Below are positions 1-9,251 of a DNA stretch of 64,000 bases, piece after piece. The stretch is taken from positions 199,281-263,280 of the forward strand of contig DEFA01000050.1 in the NCBI GenBank assembly GCA_002350525.1. Reading direction: 5' to 3'. This DNA is from Lachnospiraceae bacterium UBA2864 (GTDB lineage Bacteria; Bacillota; Clostridia; Lachnospirales; Lachnospiraceae). The notes beneath the pieces were generated by a model, which made no database searches, had not been told where the DNA came from, and saw only the letters and a program-made list of their open reading frames with translations. Every line of letters starts with the position of its first letter. The stretch's first letter is position 1. A program made the position numbers and the translations under genes.

Positions 1-1442
1 AATGGCAAACTCTCGATTTTATCTCTTAATCCCACCTCATCAATAAGAGGCTGTATCATTTCATCTGACACTTTATCCGGATTATCTGCAATAATATTTT
101 CTTTTATAGAAAAGTTTAATAAGTTAAAATCCTGAAATACCGCAGCTACATATCTAATATAACTTTCATAATCGTACTCCAATATATTAGTTCCATTCAG
201 CAATATTTCGCCTTCTGTACACTCATAAAGCCTACATAATAGTTTTATAAAAGTTGATTTACCTGCTCCGTTTAATCCTACTATTGATAAATGATCGTTA
301 TCACAAATAGTCATATTTATATTTCTAAGCGCATATTCACTTTGATTCGGATACTTAAACGACACATTTTTAAATTCAATCTTTATTCCGTTAGTATACA
401 CACATTCTTTTATTCCTATATTTTCATGTGTATTCTTCTCAATAAATTCCACATACTTATCTGCATATTTTACAAACTTATTCAAATTCAGAACCTGTTG
501 TAAAATATTGTTCATTGAAAGTACTAACGTAGCAACAGAAGTAGCCAACATAGTAAATTCGCCTATGTTAATCTGATGTTTTAATGTCATCATAGATAAA
601 ACAAAATAAGTAATCACTGTTGTGAAAGCCATATCTAATTGCGAAATGATAACATATTTTCTTGTTTTTTCCGCTAAAGCTTTTCCAATTTTTGCCTGTT
701 CAAGATTATATCCATCCGCTCTATCTATCATCATTTTTCTAGCATTAAATAATCTTATATCTTTACCATATTTTATATCAGACAATGTATGTAACAGATA
801 AAAATACGCTCTTTCTATCTGTGATTGTTTATTAAATTGAGACAGTTTTATATCATTTTGCTTATTACTTACAAATGTATTTATAATTACATTCAAAATT
901 ACAATTAGAATTAAAATCGGGGAATACTTCACCACAACTATGACTGTGACTAACATTATGGCACAATTACTTACAAATAAACTAAATGCCTTAAAAAAAC
1001 CGGTCATCCCCCCCGAATATGCATTGTTTATTCCAAGCTTTGCATCATTAATATAATCCAGCGTTTTTTTATCTTCCGTGGCTGAATACTTTAGTTCCAT
1101 GCTTTTTTTCCCTATTCCCGCCTCAAGAAGACGATTAAAATCTTCATAATAGATTTTAGATAAATGGTTATCAAAAAGTGCAACCAGCGTATTAATGATA
1201 AATGTTGTACTAATCAAAATACTGACGAACATAATAATTCTTTTGTTATTATTCCCGGAACATATCTCTTCAATTATCATTCTCGGAAAAAACACGTTCA
1301 CTAACGGTTGAATTATCATAAACGTGATATAAAACGAAAAAATAAGAAAGAAGATTTTCTTATAATCCCACATTTTTTTCAAGAAATAGAATATAATCGA
1401 AAACTTTTTTTCAATTTTCATCTTTTCACCATTATTTCTCAT
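1..1442 (-). CDS. ABC exporter, permease-ATPase fusion (3' end outside window)
   Basis: Half-transporter that should export a small product together with the ABC gene just upstream. About 480 residues are visible: an N-terminal membrane domain of about 330 residues, then the nucleotide-binding domain with Walker A GLNGAGKS (around residue 392) and the Q-loop stretch VFQDFNLL. The window ends before the signature and Walker B motifs. ATG at 1442 overlaps the upstream stop by 11 nt and has a GGAAGGGG ribosome site; an in-frame ATG at 1421 is an alternative. It is the last visible gene of the long minus-strand operon D, so export of that operon's product is the natural reading. Family assignment is firm; the substrate is inferred. 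Confidence 0.85.
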   Translation of the reverse strand, partial: MRNNGEKMKIEKKFSIIFYFLKKMWDYKKIFFLIFSFYITFMIIQPLVNVFFPRMIIEEICSGNNNKRIIMFVSILISTTFIINTLVALFDNHLSKIYYEDFNRLLEAGIGKKSMELKYSATEDKKTLDYINDAKLGINNAYSGGMTGFFKAFSLFVSNCAIMLVTVIVVVKYSPILILIVILNVIINTFVSNKQNDIKLSQFNKQSQIERAYFYLLHTLSDIKYGKDIRLFNARKMMIDRADGYNLEQAKIGKALAEKTRKYVIISQLDMAFTTVITYFVLSMMTLKHQINIGEFTMLATSVATLVLSMNNILQQVLNLNKFVKYADKYVEFIEKNTHENIGIKECVYTNGIKIEFKNVSFKYPNQSEYALRNINMTICDNDHLSIVGLNGAGKSTFIKLLCRLYECTEGEILLNGTNILEYDYESYIRYVAAVFQDFNLLNFSIKENIIADNPDKVSDEMIQPLIDEVGLRDKIESLP

Positions 1443-3240
1443 CAACTGCCCCTTCCTTATAATACTGAGCCTGCGAATTATATATCTCAAAATAACGACC
1501 TCTTATAGCCATTAATTCTTCGTGCGTTCCATATTCAATAATTCTACCATTATCAAACATGGCAATTTTATCGCAAAACCTTGTTGAGGAAAGTCTGTGT
1601 GAAATATAAATTCCTGTTTTCTCTCCGATCAGATCATCAAAGGATCTATATAATCTTTCTTCAGCCAAAGGATCCAATGCTGACGTTGGTTCATCCAATA
1701 TAACAATCTGAGAGTCTTTGTATAACGCTCTTGCTAATGCCAGTTTCTGCTTTTCTCCTCCCGATAGCTCAACTCCATCTTCATCCAATTCTTTTCCAAG
1801 TTGTGTTTCTTCTTTCCCTTTATATGTTTGAATTTTCTCATATAGCCCACATTTTTTTAAACAATCATTAACTTTATCCATCTCGGTATTTTCCATTTTC
1901 TTCATCGATATGTTCTCGGCAATTGAAAATGGATATTCTTCGACATTTTGAAATACCGGTGAATACAATTCATACTTTTCATGCTTGTTTATATCACGAA
2001 TATTCTTATTATTGATTAGGATTTCACCTTGATCCGGCTCATATAATCCACATAATAGTTTAATAAATGTAGTCTTCCCTGCACCATTAAGTCCCACAAC
2101 AGCTAGTCTTTGGCCATATGGTATGTTAATATTTATATCTTCTAATGCATTTTTATCTTGTCCCTGATAACAAAATGATACATTAAAAAAAGATATATCA
2201 GGCTTAATATTTTTTGTTTCTGTATTGGTATTATCAGGATCAGCAATCGTAAATTCATCTACAAATCTACGAAAATCAGCAACATCCAATGACTGTTTTT
2301 TTATATCAGCAAATTCATGCATAAACTCATTAAAAGCTTTAGTAAAAATATGAACTGATGAAATATACAATGTAAAATCAGCTATACTGAGATTCCCCGT
2401 AAATACTCTGTAAAGCAAAAATGAATATAGAGCAATCTCTTGAACCAGGCCCAATCCATTTACAATCAAATGACTCTTATGCCATATATTTCGAGATATA
2501 ACATACTTTTCCTGGATATCACTGTTAACTCCAAGATATTTGCTATATATCCAATCTTTCATATTATAGAGTCTTATATCTTTTGCTGAATTAAAACGCG
2601 TTGTAAGAAATCCTAAATTAAAATGTTTTCTCCACAACGGTCCTAAAGCATCCCATACCTGCTTTTTATCATCTCTCTTTGCTTTATCGATCGGGATAGC
2701 TGCAAGAATCAATATCACACTAATTATTACAGTTAAAAATATATTTAGATTTGAAATAATAACTGCAGCAATTGCTATTTGCAGAATCAGCTTTCCGCAA
2801 CGTATCGATGAATTCATCATCCCTTCAATTCCCGCATCATTATTATTCATTACATTTCTTATTTTCTCGTGTTCATCCAGTACTTTTGGATTTTCCATAT
2901 TAGCATAATCCATAGAAAGCATGGTGTTCATTAGCTCACGTTTAAATCTTATCAATACATATTTCATTTTCCATTCGGTCTGGATAGTTATTAGCCCTTG
3001 GAAAACCTTGATACAAATAATTAATCCAGCATATATACCCAGCATTTTTAATACTAATGCAATATCCTGCCCCTGCTCAATTGCCTGAATAACCAGCTTA
3101 ACTAGTATCGGAACCAAAAACAACTCTATACCATCAATAAATATACTGAATATTTGAGCCGGCATCAGTCCCTTCCCATATATGCGCATACCATGTAATA
3201 CATATCTTAAATTTGTAAATATGGAGTATTTGCTTTTCAA
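1432..3240 (-). CDS. ABC exporter, permease-ATPase fusion
   Basis: Full-length half-transporter of 602 residues. The N-terminal membrane domain occupies about 1-320. The ATPase domain has Walker A GLNGAGKTT near 382, the signature LSGGEKQK near 488 and Walker B with the D-loop, VILDEPTSALD. Architecture matches peptide, lantibiotic or drug exporters of the MsbA/NisT type. No C39 peptidase domain is present. It is followed by an overlapping second half-transporter, so the two probably form a heterodimer. Position at the end of a biosynthetic operon suggests product export or self-protection. Confidence 0.9.
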   Translation of the reverse strand: MKSKYSIFTNLRYVLHGMRIYGKGLMPAQIFSIFIDGIELFLVPILVKLVIQAIEQGQDIALVLKMLGIYAGLIICIKVFQGLITIQTEWKMKYVLIRFKRELMNTMLSMDYANMENPKVLDEHEKIRNVMNNNDAGIEGMMNSSIRCGKLILQIAIAAVIISNLNIFLTVIISVILILAAIPIDKAKRDDKKQVWDALGPLWRKHFNLGFLTTRFNSAKDIRLYNMKDWIYSKYLGVNSDIQEKYVISRNIWHKSHLIVNGLGLVQEIALYSFLLYRVFTGNLSIADFTLYISSVHIFTKAFNEFMHEFADIKKQSLDVADFRRFVDEFTIADPDNTNTETKNIKPDISFFNVSFCYQGQDKNALEDININIPYGQRLAVVGLNGAGKTTFIKLLCGLYEPDQGEILINNKNIRDINKHEKYELYSPVFQNVEEYPFSIAENISMKKMENTEMDKVNDCLKKCGLYEKIQTYKGKEETQLGKELDEDGVELSGGEKQKLALARALYKDSQIVILDEPTSALDPLAEERLYRSFDDLIGEKTGIYISHRLSSTRFCDKIAMFDNGRIIEYGTHEELMAIRGRYFEIYNSQAQYYKEGAVDEK

Positions 3241-3260
3241 CTTCTTCTCCCGTATATACG

Positions 3261-4235
3261 CTATGCATATAAAAATCCCATTTTTTCAGATGTTTCTTCA
3301 AAAGCTGTCCAAAGCTGTCTCTCTTTGTTTAGTAATATAAACATCTTACTTTTGATACTATCTATTGCCTTCTTTTTATCATTCTTATATTGTGCCTTTA
3401 TACATGCGCCTTTTAATTTTTCAAAATCTGCTGCGATTTCATTAAATGAATCATGAAATGTACTATCAGAAAATGTATCGCTTTTAAATGCGTTTTCAAA
3501 CATGTAACCATTTATTTTTGCACGATTCTGCATACTAAACATATGTGTTTGGATAATTGATAAAACCTCAAATAACCCCTCATCAGACGCATTTTCAATC
3601 TTCCAGATATCATCCTTTTTACGAATTATTTCATCAATAGATGAAATTATATTCTTTGCATAAAACTCAAGATCATCTAAAGTAAACATCTTTACCTTAT
3701 ATTCTTTGTTCAGATCACTTACTCTAGTCACTAAAGTGGACGCTTTAATTGCTTGTGTAGCTCTATCATACGGAACTCTATGTTCAGCAAACATATCATT
3801 TCCTGTTTCCAAAACAATTAATTCCTCTGTGTCATCATCATATCCGATAACCAACGACATATGGATAATATGATTATTCATATAGTGTAGCCCTTCATTT
3901 ATCCAATAAAATAAATCTATTCCTAATAAAATCACCTTTTCCTCATCTACTTTTTCTTTAATATACTCAATCGGATTTTCCATATTATATACTTGGACTT
4001 TTTCTCTATTAGTTGTCAATTCATCTACAAGTCTGAAATTATCCATCCACGGAACAATAGATTTATACTCTTCCCCGTTTTCAGTAACCTTTTCATTCGT
4101 AAAAATGTATGAATACATATTATTATAGTAATACAATTCAGGTACATCCTGAGAATAATCGGTTAATGAATAAACAATACAATTAAAACAATCCTGCCAA
4201 AATCTTCTAAATGGACGAACATTTATCTTTTTCAT
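3261..4235 (-). CDS. BtrH-like papain-fold protein (putative acyltransferase)
   Basis: 324 residues. The pattern fits the cysteine-peptidase-like N-terminal domain of butirosin BtrH, which transfers an ACP-bound acyl group to an amine. An early cysteine pair (C16, C19 in QDCFNCIVYSL) is followed by a His in IIHMSLVIGYD (H125) and an acidic residue (E143), the usual Cys-His-Asp/Glu order. A helical C-terminal half follows. It lies 4 nt after the ATP-grasp ligase stop and before the exporters. Three relatives with the same layout occur at 7955, 18288 and 28925; this one and 7955 keep the Cys. Family is recognised by pattern only; the reaction is inferred. Confidence 0.55.
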   Translation of the reverse strand: MKKINVRPFRRFWQDCFNCIVYSLTDYSQDVPELYYYNNMYSYIFTNEKVTENGEEYKSIVPWMDNFRLVDELTTNREKVQVYNMENPIEYIKEKVDEEKVILLGIDLFYWINEGLHYMNNHIIHMSLVIGYDDDTEELIVLETGNDMFAEHRVPYDRATQAIKASTLVTRVSDLNKEYKVKMFTLDDLEFYAKNIISSIDEIIRKKDDIWKIENASDEGLFEVLSIIQTHMFSMQNRAKINGYMFENAFKSDTFSDSTFHDSFNEIAADFEKLKGACIKAQYKNDKKKAIDSIKSKMFILLNKERQLWTAFEETSEKMGFLYA

Positions 4236-4239
4236 TTTT

Positions 4240-5565
4240 TCACCTTTCTTCTATGTATAATTTTTTAACAATACTTTCTGTTTTTTGCCTATAATATTTT
4301 AGTTCCTTATCATTTCCTCCAATAGATAAAAGAAACAATCTACAATACCCATCGGCCAATTCTGAATCTGCCGTTGCTTCTACATAACATATTGTTCCTT
4401 TTTCTCCATCAAAAAGAATATTATTCTCATTTAGTGCATGTAATAAGCTTTCATAATCATTCTTTTTATCTGCATTTAAATTTATATAATAAGAAAACAA
4501 TGACCGGTCCTTGAATACGTTTTCCAAAAATGAAATATAAGTAGACAACGTAAATCTACCGTTTATTTCAAGTATCGGAATAGTTATACCGTTTCCGCTG
4601 ATCAATGCATCTACCCCAAACACACCTCTATACCCTAAATTGAAAAGATAAAAACCTAACGTTTCCCCATACGACTTAAATGATTCAATCATCTTTTTAT
4701 CTATTCTGGCCGGAATATATGATCCAACATATACAACGTCATCCAGAACTTGTTCTTTTATCGAGAACACCTTTACATTTCCGTTTTCCGCAATATTAAT
4801 CTGATAATTAATATCAATTTTATCTTCAATCCATTCTTCAACTAACCATTGTATCTGAGGATTTTTTTTAATGAACCTTTTGACTATTTTCAAAACCTTT
4901 TCAAATTGTTCTGTATTATCAACAACCCACATTCCCTTACCGGACGCATTGGTTGGAGACTTTATGATAAATTGTTTATTGTTTTCTAAAAATCTATCAC
5001 CAACATTTTTTATTTCTTCAAATGAACTACATATTTCCCCAAATGTAGTTTCAAATCCAAGTTTTTCGGAAATAGTCCTTGCCATTATTTTATTGTTTAT
5101 TTCTTTGCTCAAATTATTATCGCTGCCAATCAATCGTATATCGCATAATTGAGCTAATCTTTCTTCATTATGAGAAATTCCATACGGCACTATTACCGTA
5201 TCTTTATTTTCTTTTTTTATATTTTTAATCTTTGATAACAAGAGCTCATCTTCTAAAATAATCTCTGTTATTGACTTATCTTCGTCAACGATACTCGGAC
5301 AGATTATATTTGCTATTCCGTGTTTAAGTTTTTTTATCTCCTGTAGAAATATAACCGATGGTTTCTTTCTTAGAACAACGTAATCACCCTCATTTGCAAG
5401 TAACAACATCATCTCTTCAGCATGGTTGACTACAGTATCGCCTCTGACGTCCTTTATATATCCGGTATCATTATTCCAATATTTTTCAATACCAATATTG
5501 AATATCCATATAGCTGTATAATCACTATTCTTACCTTCAATATGCTCTATCAAATCGAAATACAT
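4240..5565 (-). CDS. ATP-grasp ligase, BtrJ-like (amino acid to ACP)
   Basis: 441 residues with ATP-grasp features: the nucleotide-binding stretch FIIKSPTNASGKGMWVVD (around 198-215) and the metal-binding end VFGVDALI...ILEINGRF (around 315-340). In butirosin biosynthesis BtrJ uses ATP to load L-glutamate onto the carrier protein BtrI. Here the gene sits beside a BtrK-like decarboxylase, carrier proteins and BtrH-like proteins, so the same role is likely: activating an amino acid as acyl phosphate and attaching it to the ACP at 7709. Start ATG at 5565 is preceded by GGGAGA. The fold is clear; glutamate specificity is inferred from context. A peptide or amine ligase is the main alternative. 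Confidence 0.7.
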   Translation of the reverse strand: MYFDLIEHIEGKNSDYTAIWIFNIGIEKYWNNDTGYIKDVRGDTVVNHAEEMMLLLANEGDYVVLRKKPSVIFLQEIKKLKHGIANIICPSIVDEDKSITEIILEDELLLSKIKNIKKENKDTVIVPYGISHNEERLAQLCDIRLIGSDNNLSKEINNKIMARTISEKLGFETTFGEICSSFEEIKNVGDRFLENNKQFIIKSPTNASGKGMWVVDNTEQFEKVLKIVKRFIKKNPQIQWLVEEWIEDKIDINYQINIAENGNVKVFSIKEQVLDDVVYVGSYIPARIDKKMIESFKSYGETLGFYLFNLGYRGVFGVDALISGNGITIPILEINGRFTLSTYISFLENVFKDRSLFSYYINLNADKKNDYESLLHALNENNILFDGEKGTICYVEATADSELADGYCRLFLLSIGGNDKELKYYRQKTESIVKKLYIEER

Positions 5566-5580
5566 CTATTATGTCTCCCA

Positions 5581-6780
5581 TCATTTGCCATTTATGATCC
5601 AATCATCACCTGATTCATTAAACATTACTTCTATAGGACTTTCATGATTCAGAAACAAAGTTGGACTATATGTTAATCCATAAGCTCCGGATTTTAATAT
5701 AACCACATAATCCCCATTTTTTATTTCTTTATTTATTAACACATTTTGCCCTATAACATCTGTTGGTGTGCACAAAGGACCTACTACTGTCATTTCTTCC
5801 TTTTGAGAATTATCCGGAACTGTCATAATAGGAAAATTAGATCTTACAAATCTTCCCAAAAATGCAGAAGCAGCATGAAAATTAGATCCCCCATCACATA
5901 TTATGTATTTCTTTCCTTTTGACTCTTTGACATATAATACCTTAACAACATAATATCCACTATCGGCAACCAAAAATCTTCCACTCTCGAAAGCTAATTT
6001 TTTGCCATGAATAAATGTTCTGTATTCATCATATAAATCTTTTATAGATTGCCCGAGTTTATCTAAATCCAATTCTTTTTCATTTTCAAAATACGGAATT
6101 CCAAACCCCCCACCAAAATCAAGAAATCTTAAATCGATCCCCAATTCTTCGGATATGCTTTGAGCTAAATTCAGCGTATATTGCGTATTATTGACGATAT
6201 CCTGATAATCTAATATTTCGGTCCCCATATAAACCTGTATTCCTGAAATATTAATGTTATTAAGTTTTTTAATCTTACTTATAAAATTAATATCGACTTT
6301 TGATTCATCTATTCCAAATTGAGATGAAACACCTGTCATTCGAATCTTAGATTTATTCTTTAATCCATCCGGGTTAATCCTTAATGAAACATCAACAACT
6401 ATTCCTAACTCCTCTGCATAATTGTTTATACTAAGCATTTCATCATAAGACTCTACATTAATCATTCTTATTCTTTTGTCAACAGCAAACCTAAGCTCTT
6501 CTTCGTTTTTTCCGGGGCCTGCAAAAATAATTCTATTGGCATCTATCCCACAATCCAGAGCTATTTTTATTTCTCCCATCGAGGCTACTTCTATTCCGCA
6601 TCCTAAATCGGCAAGAATCTTAACTATTTTTTTATTTGGATTAGCCTTCATTGAATAGTAAATGTCAACTTCACTTCCCAAACACTCTCTTAATTTGGAA
6701 TATCTGGCTTTAATACAATTACAGTTATACAGATATGCCGGTGTTCCGTATTTTTTCGCTAACTCTTTAATTCTATCCAT
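5581..6780 (-). CDS. PLP decarboxylase, BtrK / diaminopimelate-decarboxylase fold
   Basis: 399 residues of the fold-III PLP decarboxylase family. The PLP lysine is K45 in YYSMKANPN; the phosphate-binding glycines are in FLDFGGGFGIPY; the C-terminal barrel carries VVGPLCTPTD (Cys near 336) and SGAYG. The GPLCTPTD and VYMGTEILD forms match carrier-protein-type decarboxylases such as BtrK (gamma-glutamyl-ACP to 4-aminobutyryl-ACP) better than LysA. It is 4 nt from the PP-loop gene and 15 nt from the ATP-grasp gene, which supports the BtrJ-BtrK pairing. Ribosome site GAAGGATT. LysA, or a carboxynorspermidine decarboxylase, remains possible by fold alone. Confidence 0.72.
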   Translation of the reverse strand: MDRIKELAKKYGTPAYLYNCNCIKARYSKLRECLGSEVDIYYSMKANPNKKIVKILADLGCGIEVASMGEIKIALDCGIDANRIIFAGPGKNEEELRFAVDKRIRMINVESYDEMLSINNYAEELGIVVDVSLRINPDGLKNKSKIRMTGVSSQFGIDESKVDINFISKIKKLNNINISGIQVYMGTEILDYQDIVNNTQYTLNLAQSISEELGIDLRFLDFGGGFGIPYFENEKELDLDKLGQSIKDLYDEYRTFIHGKKLAFESGRFLVADSGYYVVKVLYVKESKGKKYIICDGGSNFHAASAFLGRFVRSNFPIMTVPDNSQKEEMTVVGPLCTPTDVIGQNVLINKEIKNGDYVVILKSGAYGLTYSPTLFLNHESPIEVMFNESGDDWIINGK

Positions 6781-6783
6781 AAA

Positions 6784-7716
6784 TCAATCCTTCAAAGACT
6801 TCAAATATTCGTCTACCTTCAGCTCTTTAAATAATTCATGTGAAAAATCCGGTCTGTCCTTTGTGGCATCATACGATGCAAACTCTAATTCTTTTACATC
6901 TGCCAATCCTGACTCAACCATTGCTTTTGCTTGTTCTCGTTCATTTAGCGTGATCATTCCTATTTTTTCCAATTCCGGAATAACATATTTCATAATTCTG
7001 CAACCGGATGAAATATAATCTTTCACATCTACTCTGTTTGGACTTTTCCAACCCATGCTGACGATTTTTTCCTTCAATTCTTCAATGCTTAACTGATGAT
7101 ATATATATGGATATATTGTTTTAACACCGCTTTTCTCAATAGACATGCCATCTATAAATTTTTTAAATTCCTCATTCGTTGCATAATTGTTTGATTGCTG
7201 AAATGCTGCAATTGCCCTATTCAATATTACTTTAGTTGATTTCTCAGCAATAGAATTCGCCATTTTATTAGGTTCTAACGGATATGGTCTTCCACTGCTC
7301 AATTGCATTAATGATAAACCTGATGCAACATAAGGAATTTCATTTTCACACGCATATTTAACAACACTAGCCCACAAAAGATTATTACAGATGAAACAAA
7401 TATGATTAGTCTTTTCTCGCTTAAACAACTCTGCCTCAGTAATCATAGTGTTAAATAAATTAGCAAAGTTCTCCTTACCCGGCTTAATGATTTCCAGTGG
7501 AATTTCATTGATCTCAACAAAAGACCTCATTGGTTCCCACATAAAATCATTTTCAAATCCATTATCAACAATGCATGCTTTTACACGCAATTTGTATACA
7601 TCTCTTAACAAATATAATAAATATGCGCTATCCTTGCCTCCGCTGTACATTACGGCAACATCATAGTCTTTACCGCGTTTTTTTATTATTTCTTCAAAAA
7701 TCCCATTCTTATTCAT
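6784..7716 (-). CDS. PP-loop ATP pyrophosphatase family protein
   Basis: About 310 residues. The N-terminal PP-loop YSGGKDSAYLL (25-35) is diagnostic of enzymes that adenylate a carbonyl before amidation or thiolation (ExsB, ThiI, asparagine synthase, WbpG/PseA amidotransferases). A CxxC pair in HICFICNN (around 108-111) could bind zinc or handle sulfur. ATG at 7716 has AAAAGG 7 nt upstream and overlaps the ACP stop by 8 nt; an in-frame TTG at 7734 lacks a good site. The gene lies between the ACP and the decarboxylase, so it may convert an acid to an amide, amidine or thioacid in the same pathway. No glutaminase partner is seen. Exact reaction unknown. Confidence 0.65.
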   Translation of the reverse strand: MNKNGIFEEIIKKRGKDYDVAVMYSGGKDSAYLLYLLRDVYKLRVKACIVDNGFENDFMWEPMRSFVEINEIPLEIIKPGKENFANLFNTMITEAELFKREKTNHICFICNNLLWASVVKYACENEIPYVASGLSLMQLSSGRPYPLEPNKMANSIAEKSTKVILNRAIAAFQQSNNYATNEEFKKFIDGMSIEKSGVKTIYPYIYHQLSIEELKEKIVSMGWKSPNRVDVKDYISSGCRIMKYVIPELEKIGMITLNEREQAKAMVESGLADVKELEFASYDATKDRPDFSHELFKELKVDEYLKSLKD

Positions 7717-7945
7717 ATTTATACCTTTTAACAAGTTCTATGATTTTGGATATAGTAGAAAAGTTATCAAGCATAAGATCATCTTCATCTATCTCTATAT
7801 CGAAACCATCTTCCAACTCAACTACTATCTCTATCGTTTTGATTGAATCTAATCCTAAATCAATCAAATTCTCATCATCTTTTATCTCTCTATTCGCATC
7901 TAAACTGATAACATTCCTTATCAATTCTGTAATTGTTTCGCGCAT
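7709..7945 (-). CDS. acyl carrier protein, BtrI-like
   Basis: 78-residue carrier protein with the phosphopantetheine site LGLDSIKTIE (Ser34) and acidic helices. It would hold the growing amino-acyl group as a thioester. Proximity to the ATP-grasp ligase, the PLP decarboxylase and the BtrH-like protein parallels BtrI in butirosin synthesis. A fatty-acid ACP is unlikely, since no fatty-acid genes are nearby. It follows the BtrH-like gene by 9 nt and overlaps the PP-loop gene. Confidence 0.8.
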   Translation of the reverse strand: MRETITELIRNVISLDANREIKDDENLIDLGLDSIKTIEIVVELEDGFDIEIDEDDLMLDNFSTISKIIELVKRYKYE

Positions 7946-7954
7946 TTTTACCTC

Positions 7955-8911
7955 TCATCCACATGAAGTGTTTACTATTTTTTCCAATAATTCATTTTCA
8001 TTTTGTATACATTCCTTCACCTTGTCATACAATGATTGCATTTTGTTTTCTCTTTTACCAAATGTATACTTTAATAATAAACTGCATATTGTATTCCAAT
8101 TCATGATTATCTTTTGATACTCATCTGCAAATCCAATACCCAATATACTCATGATGTCATGCAGTACCCATTTTTGTGAAATAAACCCATATATTTTCAA
8201 TTGATAATTCAAATACACCAGTTTCTCAACCGGAAGCTTTTCGAAGCTGACCAACAGATCACTAAACAATCTATCGATTGCATCTTTTCCCAAATATATC
8301 TGATTATCATTTCCACCTAACATGTAATCCTTTATAGCCTTAATAAATGCCCTTTTAATTTCTTCTGTATAATCATAGTTTTTTATTTTTTCCAGGTCGT
8401 TTAACACTATAGATTCAAATGATGTTTTTTTCCAAGCCTCCATAATCATGTTTTTTGATACCCACCCCGTATAAACAGACGGTTCTTTTGTAGGTACAAA
8501 TCCATCAACGATATAGCATTCATCCCCATTCACATCAAATATATTTATGCAATGGCATGAATCACCGGCCTGTTTGAATATTCTGTTGTAATCCAACATT
8601 CCGGCACCCAGCTTTAATATCATAGATTTATTAGATTTAAGACTCGAAGTAAGATTATCTAAAGCCTCGTCTTCATCAGTATATTGATTGATACTGTAAT
8701 CTATTCCCATATTTTTCAAAAATACATAATTCGAGTCATACATATCTGAGCCAATCACCATCTCCGATGAATCATAATATGTTCTTATACCTCCTCCAAG
8801 GAGAATAATTGCATTTCCTGATAATTGATCATTAACCGCGCTCAGGCAATTACCCAAGCTAGCACTTAGGCATTCATATCCCTGAATGCATTTTATGGCC
8901 TCACTATTCAT
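7955..8911 (-). CDS. BtrH-like acyltransferase (papain fold, Cys present)
   Basis: 318 residues. The opening GYECLSASLGN, the LLGGGI turn and the DSCHCINIF...YIVDGF segment match the BtrH N-terminal domain. Candidate catalytic residues are C14, H120 and D136. BtrH moves the ACP-bound side chain onto an amine of the aminoglycoside. The gene is sandwiched between two carrier-protein genes, which makes carrier-bound acyl groups its likely donors. The C-terminal half (about 160-318) is helical and not recognised. Ribosome site GGGTGA before ATG at 8911. The transferase reaction is inferred from the family; the acceptor is unknown. Confidence 0.62.
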   Translation of the reverse strand: MNSEAIKCIQGYECLSASLGNCLSAVNDQLSGNAIILLGGGIRTYYDSSEMVIGSDMYDSNYVFLKNMGIDYSINQYTDEDEALDNLTSSLKSNKSMILKLGAGMLDYNRIFKQAGDSCHCINIFDVNGDECYIVDGFVPTKEPSVYTGWVSKNMIMEAWKKTSFESIVLNDLEKIKNYDYTEEIKRAFIKAIKDYMLGGNDNQIYLGKDAIDRLFSDLLVSFEKLPVEKLVYLNYQLKIYGFISQKWVLHDIMSILGIGFADEYQKIIMNWNTICSLLLKYTFGKRENKMQSLYDKVKECIQNENELLEKIVNTSCG

Positions 8912-8943
8912 TATTTATTCACCCATTTCGTAACATCCTTCAT

Positions 8944-9195
8944 TTATTTATTGTCAGATAATTTACTGTTTACTATTTTTAATAAATTCCCATAAACAAG
9001 AAAATCCTCATTTAAATCTTCAAATTCAAATTCTATATCAAACCTTTCCTCAATCGCTCCAATAACTCCCATTACTGAAACCGAATCATAGCCAAGGTCC
9101 TCAATTAAATTCATATCTTCTTTCAATTCAACATCTTTTGTGTTGTGATGCGATAATACAATCCCCTCTAAATCCTTTATTTCTTCGTAACTCAT
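8944..9195 (-). CDS. acyl carrier protein
   Basis: 83 residues with the phosphopantetheine motif DLGYDSVSVMG (Ser38) and a negatively charged C-terminal half. A strong AAAGGAG site precedes ATG at 9195. It lies directly downstream of the PaaK-like adenylating enzyme, the most likely loader of this carrier. It differs clearly from the carrier at 7709, so the operon has two separate thioester tethers. The acyl group is unknown. Confidence 0.8.
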   Translation of the reverse strand: MSYEEIKDLEGIVLSHHNTKDVELKEDMNLIEDLGYDSVSVMGVIGAIEERFDIEFEFEDLNEDFLVYGNLLKIVNSKLSDNK

Positions 9196-9251
9196 TATGC
9201 TTAATCTCCTTTACTTTATAATTTGTACTATTAAATATCTCAATTTCCTTT

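Noticed and set aside
5581..6780. Annotation as lysine-pathway diaminopimelate decarboxylase
   Set aside because: Active-site forms and the ATP-grasp/carrier-protein context favour a BtrK-like role; LysA kept only as an alternative.
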